This document shows, in pieces, positions 1 to 6,733 of a stretch of DNA of 13,378 bases. Positions within the stretch are counted from its first letter, which is position 1. Each line of letters starts with the position of its first letter. The stretch is taken from positions 1 to 13,378 of the forward strand of contig CAWGNK010000004.1 of the NCBI GenBank assembly GCA_963823945.1, given 5' to 3'. The stretch comes from Bog-793 sp963823945. Lineage in GTDB: Bacteria; Actinomycetota; Acidimicrobiia; Acidimicrobiales; Bog-793. The notes under the pieces are model-generated. The model saw only the letters and a program-made list of their open reading frames with translations, had not been told where the DNA came from and ran no database searches. The position numbers were made by a program, and so were the translations under genes.

Positions 1-132
1 GGGATCCGCTTCCCGCCAGGAGAAGCGCCCCACGGCAGTGTCATCCCAGCACTGCCTCGCCCGTTGGGGAACCTGCGAACACCGATCCGGAAACCGTCAG
101 CCTGGCGTGCCGGCTCTCGCGGACGGAACCAG
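1..132. other. Window edge, no recognisable gene
   Basis: This stretch lies downstream of the decarboxylase reading frame. Several frames are open because of high GC content, but none encodes anything I recognise and none has a convincing ribosome binding site. A short minus-strand frame beginning with ATG at 44 runs off the window edge after about 14 codons. It cannot be judged. The only structure seen is the hairpin at 34-56. Confidence 0.4.
34..56 (-). terminator. Possible terminator hairpin of the transporter-decarboxylase operon
   Basis: GGCAGTG at 34-40 and CACTGCC at 50-56 form a perfect 7-bp stem with a 9-base loop, about 77 bases past the stop codon of the minus-strand decarboxylase. 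No U-tract follows, which is common for high-GC actinobacterial terminators but also weakens the call. Position and stem are seen; the function is inferred. Confidence 0.35.
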
Positions 133-1522
133 TTATGCACGCCGTTGAGAGGCACAGTGGACGACCGCTGCGACGCTCAGATCGACGTCGTTCGCGGTCG
201 TCGCCCAGCAACTTAGCGAGATGCGCATCGCCCGATGCCCCTGCCAGGTCGTCGGGCCGCACCAGCAGGTGCCGTCTTCCTGCACGGCGGCGATGACCGC
301 GTCGGTGCGATCCGGGTCGCCGAAGTCCACGACGACCTGGTTGAGTGTGACGTCGTTCAGTACCCGGATGCCTGCCGCGGTGAGGCCCTTGGCGAACCGT
401 CCCGCGAGCGCACAGGATTGCTCGACGAGCGCGGCGACCCCGTCACGGCCGAGCGTGGCGAGGACCGACCAGACCTCGGCCCCCCGTGCCGCGCTGCGAC
501 GACTGGGGCGTGAACTCCATTGTCTCGTGGTCCGCCTCGGCGACGAGGTAGGCGGCCTGTGCCCGCATGGAGGAGCGCAGCGCGTCGGGATCGCGCACGA
601 GCGCGATCCCGCAGTCGTAGGTCGTGTTGAGCCACTTGTGGGCGTCGGTTGCCCAGGAATCGGCCCCGTCGATCCCGGTGACCTGGCGCGCCAGCTTTGG
701 TGAGGCCGCGGCCCACAACCCGAAGGCGCCGTCGACGTGGATCCAGGCCCCTTGTTGGCGGGCCCACTCGACGAGGGGGACGAAGGGATCGCTGGCGCCC
801 GAGTTCACGTTGCCGGCTTGCAGACAGACGATCGCCGGCCGCCTGAGCGACGGCAGTCCCGTCGGACAGACGCGGCCCTGTCTGTCGACGGCGAGCCGCG
901 TCGCGCGGTCCCGGCCGAGGCCGACGAGGCCGAGCGCCTTGTGGACGGTCGTGTGGGACTCCGCGCTCACGACGACTTCGATCGGAGGCGCACCGACGAG
1001 GCCGTGTGCCGCCGCATCCCATCCGGCGGAGGAAAGGACCGCGTCGCGGGCGGCCGCGAGGCAGGTCGCGTTCGCCATCGTCGCACCCGTGACGAAGCCG
1101 CCTGTGATGCCGGCCGGCAACCCGAACAGCTCTGTCAACCAGCGGAGTGCGACCGCCTCGAATCGGGCGGCAACCGGCGACATGATTCGCAGTGCGGCGT
1201 TCTGATCCCAGGCCGCGAGGACCCAGGAGGTCGCGACGGCAATCGGCAGGGCACCCCCGTTGACGAACCCGAAGTAGCGAGGTCCATTCGTCGCCACGGT
1301 CGCAGGCGATCCGACGTCGTCGAGGAGCGCGAGCGTACGACCGGGGTCGAGACCGCGTTCGGGCAGCGGGACGTCGAACTGATCCAACGCCGCGACGGCT
1401 TCGGCGGTCGGCGGCACTCGTCGTGCATCAATTGCCGCGAGGTAGGCGCGTGCCCTTTCGGCGGCGGATGCGAGCAGCGTGTCGCGTGAGGCGAGCATCC
1501 CTGGCACGTCGATCTCACCCAT
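133..1522 (-). pseudogene. PLP-dependent group II amino acid decarboxylase, frameshifted
   Basis: This is a pyridoxal-phosphate enzyme of the aromatic-amino-acid/glutamate decarboxylase type (fold type I); the substrate cannot be read from sequence. It starts at ATG 1522 with GGAGG just upstream. The first frame shows the PLP-stacking His190 in SAESHTTV, the pyridine-nitrogen Asp264 in HVDGAFG, and the Schiff-base Lys296 in ATDAHKWLN. After TPQSSQR the frame turns to unrelated sequence and stops at 443. The next minus frame, joined near 489-490, continues as family-like ARGAEVWSVLATLGRDGVAALV and later TGTCWCGPTTWQG and AMRISLSCWATT, ending at TAA 133-135. Removing one base at about 489 would restore roughly 462 residues, the usual family length. 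The ATG overlaps the transporter stop by 8 bp, so the two are co-transcribed. It is either a recent pseudogene or a sequencing error; the intact flanking coding sequence means it is young. Confidence 0.85.
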
Positions 1523-2552
1523 CGGGTCCTCCGTTCTCGACCGCTGTCAGCTCGCCGGTCGTGATCACGGCCAGCGGCAGCGGGGTCCCCCGTTCTCCCG
1601 CCGGAGGTCCACTCGCGGCGGACGCGGCTGCTCGGTTTCGAAACCGGGCGCGCCCGCGCCGGTGGACGAGCGCACCCTGGGATATGGCGACGCCGACGAG
1701 AATAACGACGGCGCCGACAGGTTCGTTCCAGACGAGGGCCTCGCCGAGGACGACGACCCCGAGGATGGTCGAGAAGATGGGAATGACGTAGGTGACGAGG
1801 GACGCATTCGTCGCGCCCACCTCGCGGATGATCGAGTAATTGATGACGTAGGCGATCCCGGTTCCGAATGCGCCGAGGGCGAGGATGCTGAGCACACTCA
1901 CCGCGCTGACATGTGCCGGCATCCTCCCGAGAAGAGGCGAGACGAGGGCGAGCTCGACCGTTGCCGCGATGAGCTGTGCGGCGGCGAGCCCCGTCGGCGA
2001 CGCCGACGACTTCGTGACGAAGCGGCGCGCGTAGGGGATGCCGAGCCCGTAGCAGACGGAGGCGCTGAGGCAGGCGCAATCTCCGGAGAGGTGGCCGCCG
2101 GAAAGTCCGCTCCAAGCACCGAACACGACGGCGACGCCGAGGAAGCCGACGAGGAGTCCGGTCACCTTCGACGGTGAGGGTCGCTCGGAGGGCAGCAACA
2201 AGAAGGCGACCGGCACGACGAAGAGCGGTGTTGTCGCGTTCCAGATGCCGGCGGCCACCGAGGAGATCCTCTGCTCGCCCCAGGCGATCAGGGTGAACGG
2301 CAGGGCATTCATCAGCAGACCCGTGACGGCGAGGTGACCCCAGAGCTTCAGGCCGCGCGGCAGCGGTTGGCGTGAGGCCACAAGGATGACGACGAGGGTC
2401 GCCGCACCGACGGCGACCCTCGCCGAGGTGACCTCGAAGGGGATGAACGAGCGGTCGCCCACCTTGATGAATAGGAAGCTCGTGCCCCAGATCGCGCTGA
2501 GAAGGAGGGCGCGCGCCTGCCAGGTCCACCGGATGGGCCGCGGGGCGCGCAC
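1515..2552 (-). CDS. EamA/DMT-superfamily membrane transporter
   Basis: This is a 345-residue inner-membrane protein of the drug/metabolite transporter superfamily. It has two EamA repeats of about five helices each, roughly residues 12-150 and 160-298. The first repeat opens with the typical LLSAIWGTSFLFIKVG helix; later helices include NALPFTLIAWGEQ and TYVIPIFSTILGVVVLGE, the last being the family's hallmark near the end of repeat two. A tail of about 45 polar, Arg/Ala/Gly-rich residues follows the last helix. The start is GTG at 2552, chosen because GGAGG lies at 2563-2559 with a 6-base spacer. The 3' end overlaps the decarboxylase start by 8 bp, so translation is probably coupled. Pairing with an amino acid decarboxylase suggests export or uptake of an amine or amino acid, but the substrate is not visible in the sequence. 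Confidence 0.9.
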   Translation of the reverse strand: MRAPRPIRWTWQARALLLSAIWGTSFLFIKVGDRSFIPFEVTSARVAVGAATLVVILVASRQPLPRGLKLWGHLAVTGLLMNALPFTLIAWGEQRISSVAAGIWNATTPLFVVPVAFLLLPSERPSPSKVTGLLVGFLGVAVVFGAWSGLSGGHLSGDCACLSASVCYGLGIPYARRFVTKSSASPTGLAAAQLIAATVELALVSPLLGRMPAHVSAVSVLSILALGAFGTGIAYVINYSIIREVGATNASLVTYVIPIFSTILGVVVLGEALVWNEPVGAVVILVGVAISQGALVHRRGRARFRNRAAASAASGPPAGERGTPLPLAVITTGELTAVENGGPDG

Positions 2553-2921
2553 GTCACGCCTCCGGTAGTGGCGGCGCCGATGGGACCGAGATCCGGTGGA
2601 ACAGCACCCGTCTGGACTTTCACCCTCATGCGAACACCGTTCACGAGCTGCCAGGGCGACCCGCAGGTCCCGGTGGCGACATGTCGGGTCCCTGTTGGCG
2701 CGGCGTCCGGAAGACCTGGCGAAATGGGACCTCGCCCGATCCTACGGGATGGACCGGGACCGCCGGGTGGTCGCAACAGGCGTCCGCCGTTCGGATCCCA
2801 GCCGGCGTGGGCGCCCCTACTGGACTGTCGCCGGCCCTTCGTCCAACATGGAATCCGTTCGATCGCTGGGCGCCCGGCCACCCGGTCGGGCCCGCGGTCG
2901 CCGGGCTGCGAGGAGGCCGCA
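2553..2921. promoter_or_regulatory. Divergent intergenic region between transporter and oxidoreductase
   Basis: These 369 bases separate two divergently read genes and must hold promoters for both. I see the transporter ribosome site GGAGG at 2563-2559 on the minus strand and AGGAGG at 2911-2916 on the plus strand. A TAGGAT -10-like hexamer lies on the minus strand at 2744-2739 without a good -35. Open frames here are high-GC artefacts without family resemblance, so no gene is called. Confidence 0.45.
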
Positions 2922-3305
2922 ATGCTCGATGCCACAGCGAAGGCGCTCGCCAAGGGGAGGAACTTCGCCGCGTTGACGACGATGCTGCCGAGTGGTCGGC
3001 CGATGACCCAGGTGATGTGGGTCGACGCCGATGACGACCACGTGCTCATCAACACCGAGGTGCACCGCACGAAGTTCAAGAACGTGGCGTTGAACCCGGT
3101 CGCGACCGTGACGGTGATGGACGCCTCGGATCCGTACCATTACGTGGAGGTCCGGGGTCGCGTCGTGGAACGCGTCCTTGGCCCCGTGGCCCGCGCCCAC
3201 ATCGACCTGCTCGCCGAGAAGTACACGGGGAAGCCCTACGCGAACGAGATCGAGAGCGAGCGCGTGATCCTGAAGATCGCCCCGGAACGCCAGGTCGTGC
3301 ACTGA
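2922..3305 (+). CDS. PPOX-class F420-dependent oxidoreductase (split barrel)
   Basis: This is a 127-residue flavin/F420-binding split-barrel protein of the pyridoxamine-5'-phosphate-oxidase-like family common in actinomycetes. Family features seen are the opening strand FAALTTMLPSGRPMTQVMWVD, the strand pair HVLINTEVHRTKFKNVALNP, which carries the basic cofactor-phosphate contacts, and DPYHYVEVRGRVVE. The size fits the single-domain members. The upstream frame is open to 2568, but the start is set at ATG 2922 because AGGAGG lies at 2911-2916, 5 bases before the ATG, and because homology begins there. It most likely reduces or oxidises a small molecule with F420 in the cytosol; the substrate is unknown. 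A hairpin follows the stop. Confidence 0.88.
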   Translation: MLDATAKALAKGRNFAALTTMLPSGRPMTQVMWVDADDDHVLINTEVHRTKFKNVALNPVATVTVMDASDPYHYVEVRGRVVERVLGPVARAHIDLLAEKYTGKPYANEIESERVILKIAPERQVVH

Positions 3306-3316
3306 CTGCTCATGGG

Positions 3317-3331
3317 CGGGCCGGAGGCCCG
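3317..3331 (+). terminator. Candidate terminator hairpin after the first split-barrel gene
   Basis: CGGGCC at 3317-3322 and GGCCCG at 3326-3331 pair around a GGA loop, 11 bases past the stop. It is followed by GTGAAAAGGG, so there is no U-tract. It plausibly separates this gene from the ABC operon, which has its own -10 box downstream. Confidence 0.4.
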
Positions 3332-3400
3332 TGAAAAGGGCTGCAACGACCGGGTCGGGCCGACGTCGCGGCGATGCCCCCCCGGAGGCAAGGTCCCGTT

Positions 3401-3406
3401 TATGCT
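3401..3406 (+). promoter_or_regulatory. -10 box TATGCT for the ABC exporter operon
   Basis: TATGCT matches the sigma70/SigA -10 consensus TANNNT well in a region otherwise very GC-rich. A transcript would start near 3413 and carry a leader of about 70 bases to the ATG at 3485. No -35 resembling TTGACA is seen at the expected distance, so this rests on the hexamer and its position only. Confidence 0.45.
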
Positions 3407-3484
3407 CGGCGGGACGGTGGCACGCCTGACGGTCATCGCTGCCGGGTCGCGATCCGTGGCTCGTCGATCGGGGGCGCGCTGTTA

Positions 3485-4417
3485 ATGAGCGAGTTCGTAA
3501 TCGAGACCAGGGGGCTGAGCAAGCGCTTCGGCGCGATCGCCGCCGTTGACCGGGTCGATCTCGCGATCCCCGCGGGTGTCGTTTCCGGATTCGTTGGTCC
3601 GAATGGTGCCGGCAAGACGACGACGATGCGCATGCTCCTCGGCCTCATTCGCCCGAGCGCGGGGGGAGGCACGGTGCTTGGCGAGGCGCTGAGTGCCCCG
3701 GAGCGCTATTTGCCCCGCACCGGGGCGATGATCGAAGGGCCCGCCTTCTACGCGCCGCTGACCGGCCGGGCGAATCTCACGACCCTGGCCCGACTCGGCC
3801 GGATCCCGCGCCGGCGCGTGGACGAGGTGCTCTCGGTCGTGAACCTCACCGACCGGGCGGGCGATCCGGTGCGCGAGTACTCACACGGGATGCGCCAGCG
3901 GCTGGGCATCGCGGCTGCGCTGCTCCCTGACCCATCGCTCCTTGTACTCGACGAACCCACGAACGGGTTGGACCCGGCGGGGATCGCGGGCATGCGCAGC
4001 GTGCTGCGAACCGTCGCGGGACGCGGGGCGACGGTGTTCGTCTCGAGTCACCTCCTCGCCGAGGTCGAGCAGATCTGCAACCACGTCGTGATCATCGAAT
4101 CCGGTCGCCTCGGCTTCCAGGGATCGATCGACGCGCTTGTGGCCGCGCAGTCACCCGAGCTCCTCGCCCGTGCCGAGCGCGTCGAGGACTTGCCGCGGTT
4201 GGCCGCCAAGCTCGGCGAGATGAACCGGCCGGCACGCGTCGACGGTGAGTGGCTCTACGTCGCCGCTCCCGAGGATTTCGCGGCCGACCTCAACCGCCTC
4301 GCCGCGGAGATCGGGATCACCCTCGTTCACCTGAGCAGCCGGCGGGCGAGTCTCGAAGAGGCCTTCTTCGCCCGCACCGGAGGTGGGCGCTCGCTTGCGG
4401 GGCCGGAGGCAACGTGA
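3485..4417 (+). CDS. ABC exporter ATP-binding subunit
   Basis: This is a 310-residue ATPase of the ABC-2/DrrA-BcrA-like export group, working on the cytosolic face with the membrane subunit that follows. It has Walker A GPNGAGKTT at residues 38-46 and the substitute Q-loop region AMIEGPAFYAPLTG. The signature YSHGMRQRLGIA is at 132-143, in place of LSGGQ as is usual in this subgroup. Walker B plus D-loop LLVLDEPTNGLDP is at 152-164, and the H-loop histidine is His189 in SSHLL. A C-terminal domain of about 90 residues ends in the family-typical SLEEAFF. ATG 3485 is chosen because homology starts there; the longer open frame upstream contains the probable promoter at 3401. The gene ends in a GTGA overlap with the permease. 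The substrate is unknown; such pairs often export drugs or lipids. Confidence 0.93.
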   Translation: MSEFVIETRGLSKRFGAIAAVDRVDLAIPAGVVSGFVGPNGAGKTTTMRMLLGLIRPSAGGGTVLGEALSAPERYLPRTGAMIEGPAFYAPLTGRANLTTLARLGRIPRRRVDEVLSVVNLTDRAGDPVREYSHGMRQRLGIAAALLPDPSLLVLDEPTNGLDPAGIAGMRSVLRTVAGRGATVFVSSHLLAEVEQICNHVVIIESGRLGFQGSIDALVAAQSPELLARAERVEDLPRLAAKLGEMNRPARVDGEWLYVAAPEDFAADLNRLAAEIGITLVHLSSRRASLEEAFFARTGGGRSLAGPEAT

Positions 4418-5217
4418 CGGCTGTCGAGATGATCGTCGCCGCGGTGCGGAGCGAGTGGACGAAGCTGCGGCGCCCGACGCTGCTCTGGGGCACCTACGGT
4501 GCGCTCGCCGTCATCGCCGCACTGATCACGGTCCTCATCTTCGCCCAGGCGGGGCACGACCTCGGCCGCGGTCCCAACCTCATCACCCTCGCGCTGCTCG
4601 CCTCCCCCGAGGGCCTCCTTTACGCCTTCGGCGCGTCGGCCGGGCTGCTCGGCGTGGTCGCGCTCTGCGTCGCCGCGGCTCAGCTTGCCAACGAGTACAG
4701 CTCCGGGACGCTGCGGAACCTCCTCGTGCGCCAGCCGCGCCGCACCGTCGTGCTCGCGGGCAAGTACCTCGGGATCCTGAGCTTCCTTCTCGGCGCGGTC
4801 CTCGTCGCCTGCGTCTTCGGCATCGTCGCCGCTTTCGTGATGGCCCACGTGCGCGGGATCCCGACGACGGCGTGGACCTCGTCGGCGGGGCTGCACGACT
4901 TCGGGCAGGGTCTCGGCGACGTCGCGCTCAGCATGCTCGGTTACGGCACGATCGGATTCGTGCTCGGGATCATCATGCGTTCCCCGGTCTCGTCGATCGT
5001 CGTCGGGCTCGCGTTCCTCCTGCCCTTCGAGGGCATCCTGTCGGCGGTCGTGAACGGGAGCGCGCGCTGGCTCCCGGGTTCGCTGCTCGACGCCGTCGCC
5101 CGGGGCGGCACGACGAACGCGAGCTTCCTCGCCGCCCTTGCGACCGTCGGTCCCTACCTGATCGGCTGGGCGGGACTCGGGGTGTACCTGTTCGTCCATC
5201 GCGACGTGACGTCCTAG
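4414..5217 (+). CDS. ABC-2 type exporter permease subunit
   Basis: This is a 267-residue integral membrane protein with about six hydrophobic segments, near residues 22-46, 68-92, 115-144, 166-188, 192-214 and 240-262. After the second segment comes ANEYSSGTLRNLLVRQPRR, the cytosolic coupling motif (E-Y-x-x-G-T-x-R) typical of ABC-2 permeases that pair with DrrA-like ATPases. The start is GTG 4414, preceded by GGAGG at 4405-4409; it overlaps the ATPase stop by 4 bases, so the two are translationally coupled and surely form one transporter. The N-terminus reads AVRSEWTKLRRPTLLW, the usual opening of this family. The transported compound cannot be inferred. Confidence 0.9.
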   Translation: MTAVEMIVAAVRSEWTKLRRPTLLWGTYGALAVIAALITVLIFAQAGHDLGRGPNLITLALLASPEGLLYAFGASAGLLGVVALCVAAAQLANEYSSGTLRNLLVRQPRRTVVLAGKYLGILSFLLGAVLVACVFGIVAAFVMAHVRGIPTTAWTSSAGLHDFGQGLGDVALSMLGYGTIGFVLGIIMRSPVSSIVVGLAFLLPFEGILSAVVNGSARWLPGSLLDAVARGGTTNASFLAALATVGPYLIGWAGLGVYLFVHRDVTS

Positions 5218-5247
5218 CCCTACGGACTGGGCCCGGGCCCCGTTCGT

Positions 5248-5253
5248 TACGCT
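5248..5253 (+). promoter_or_regulatory. -10 box TACGCT placed for a leaderless transcript
   Basis: TACGCT (TANNNT) ends exactly 6 bases before the GTG at 5260. Transcription normally begins 6-7 bases after the -10 box, so the mRNA would begin at the start codon itself. There is no Shine-Dalgarno sequence in front of the GTG, which agrees. No clear -35 box is seen. Confidence 0.5.
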
Positions 5254-5259
5254 CTGGAT

Positions 5260-5670
5260 GTGGACATCAGCGAAGCGAAGCAGTTCATCGCCACGAATCA
5301 CCACGCAGTGCTCGCGACGACCAGGTCCGACGGCAAGGTCCAGCTCTCCCCGGTCACCGCCGGAGTCGACGGCGACGGGCACGTCGTCGTGAGTTCGCGG
5401 GAGACGGCGATGAAGACGATCAACGTGCGCCGGACGCCGCATGCCTCGCTCTGCGTCTTTAGCGACCGGTTCTTCGGCGAGTGGGTGCAGGTCGAGGGGG
5501 ATGTCGCGGTGGTTTCGATGCCGGACGCCCTGGAGGATCTCGTCGACTACTACCGGCGGATTTCGGGCGAACACCCCGACTGGGACGACTACCGGGCGAC
5601 GATGGCGAAGGACCACCGGGTCATCTTGCAGATGACGGTGCGGCGAGCGGGGCCGAACCGCTCCGGCTGA
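5260..5670 (+). CDS. PPOX-class F420-dependent oxidoreductase, second type
   Basis: This 136-residue split-barrel protein is not a close copy of the one at 2922. It resembles the F420-dependent group that includes mycobacterial biliverdin-reductase-like enzymes: HHAVLATTRSDGKVQLSPVTAGVD in the first strands, SSRETAMKTINVRRTPHASLCVF in the cofactor-binding part, then EWVQVEGDVAVV. The helical YYRRISGEHPDWDDYRATM near residues 97-115 is typical of that group. GTG 5260 is used because it begins the homology and sits 6 bases after a -10 box. An ATG two bases earlier is out of frame. The substrate is unknown. The gene is followed at 52 to 61 bases by the aldo/keto reductase, which seems to have its own promoter. 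Confidence 0.88.
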   Translation: MDISEAKQFIATNHHAVLATTRSDGKVQLSPVTAGVDGDGHVVVSSRETAMKTINVRRTPHASLCVFSDRFFGEWVQVEGDVAVVSMPDALEDLVDYYRRISGEHPDWDDYRATMAKDHRVILQMTVRRAGPNRSG

Positions 5671-5695
5671 CGGCCGCCGGCGCACGTCGTAGCGT
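5667..5695 (+). promoter_or_regulatory. Promoter CTGACG-N17-TAGCGT for the aldo/keto reductase
   Basis: CTGACG at 5667-5672 (4 of 6 to TTGACA, overlapping the preceding stop codon) and TAGCGT at 5690-5695 are separated by exactly 17 bases. The predicted start, near 5702, leaves a short leader containing AAGGAG before the reductase start. This is a spacing-supported prediction. Confidence 0.5.
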
Positions 5696-5731
5696 CGGCG
5701 CGACAAACCCAAAGAAGGAGAGGTGACGGCG

Positions 5732-6733
5732 GTGCTTCCGACACGAGCATTGGGCAGCACGGGCATGGAGATCACCCAGGTCGGGTTCGGCGCGTGGGCC
5801 GCCGGCGGCGGAGGGTGGAGCTTCGGTTGGGGTCCCCAGGACGACGCCGCGTCGATCGCCGCGATCCGCCACGCTGTCGAGCTCGGCGTCAACTGGATCG
5901 ACACCGCCGCGGCCTACGGCCTCGGCCACAGCGAGGAGATCGTCGCCGCGGCCCTTGGGGGCTTCGCGCCCGCCGACCGGCCGTTCGTCTTCACGAAGTG
6001 CGGCACGGTGTCGGATCCCCGCGACCCGATGGCCCGGCCGCGCCACATCGGCGACCCGGCGAGCGTGCGCCGGGAGGTCGAGGCGAGCTTGCGCCGTCTC
6101 CGGGTCGAGTGCATCGACCTCTACCAGATGCACTGGCCGGCGGAGGACGGAACCCCGCTCGAGGAGTACTGGGAGGTCTTCTCTGAGCTGCGCGACAGAG
6201 GCCTCATCGCCGCGGCAGGGCTTTCGAACCACCCGGTCGCGCTCCTCGAGCAGGCCGAGGTGCTGGGGCACGTCGATTCGGTCCAGCCGCCGTACTCGCT
6301 CATCAAGCGGCGGGCCGGGGCGGATGTCATTCCCTGGTGCGCCGCGCACGGGACCGGTGTCATCGTCTACAGCCCGATGCAGTCGGGGCTGCTCTCCGGC
6401 GCGTTCAGCGCGGCGCGCGCCGCGGCGCTCGCCCCCGATGACTGGCGTCGCAGCAGCCCGGACTTCTCCGGCGCGGAGCTGGAAAGGAATCTCGCCCTCG
6501 CCGAGGCGTTGCAGCCGATCGCCGCGCGCCACCGCACCTCCGTCGGGGCGGTCGCTGTCGCCTGGACGCTCGCGACGCCGGGAGTCTCCGGTGCCATCGT
6601 CGGGGCTCGTAGCCCTTCCCAGGTCGACGGCTGGTTCGCGGCCGCGAACCTCATCCTTGACGAGGGCGACCTCGCCGAGATCATCTCGGCGCTCGAGCGG
6701 ACGGGCGCGGGAGAAGGCCCGACCCGGCCGTAG
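5732..6733 (+). CDS. Aldo/keto reductase
   Basis: This is a 333-residue NADPH-dependent oxidoreductase of the aldo/keto reductase (TIM barrel) superfamily. All four catalytic residues are present: Asp57 and Tyr62 in NWIDTAAAYGLGHSE, Lys89 in FVFTKCG and His134 in LYQMHWP. The C-terminal cofactor region IVGARSPSQVDG is also intact. Two GTG starts are possible. GTG 5723 lies only 2 bases from AAGGAG (5715-5720), too close to work well. GTG 5732 has about 11 bases and gives the usual opening LPTRALGSTGMEI, so it is preferred; the longer form would add three residues. The 3' end overlaps the convergent peptidase gene by 53 bases, and a strong hairpin follows the stop. The substrate is unknown. 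Confidence 0.9.
   Translation: MLPTRALGSTGMEITQVGFGAWAAGGGGWSFGWGPQDDAASIAAIRHAVELGVNWIDTAAAYGLGHSEEIVAAALGGFAPADRPFVFTKCGTVSDPRDPMARPRHIGDPASVRREVEASLRRLRVECIDLYQMHWPAEDGTPLEEYWEVFSELRDRGLIAAAGLSNHPVALLEQAEVLGHVDSVQPPYSLIKRRAGADVIPWCAAHGTGVIVYSPMQSGLLSGAFSAARAAALAPDDWRRSSPDFSGAELERNLALAEALQPIAARHRTSVGAVAVAWTLATPGVSGAIVGARSPSQVDGWFAAANLILDEGDLAEIISALERTGAGEGPTRP

Noticed and set aside
1135..2529. 464-codon minus-strand frame overlapping transporter and decarboxylase
   Set aside because: It is the out-of-frame shadow of the EamA gene; there are no membrane segments and no recognisable domain.
5229..5240. GGGCCCGGGCCC palindrome after the permease as a terminator
   Set aside because: It has no loop and so cannot form a stable hairpin, and it lies just upstream of the next gene's promoter.
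4327..5904. 525-codon open frame on the minus strand over the ABC permease and second split-barrel gene
   Set aside because: It is Arg/Asp/Glu/His-rich, without family resemblance, and wholly antisense to well-supported genes; a high-GC shadow.
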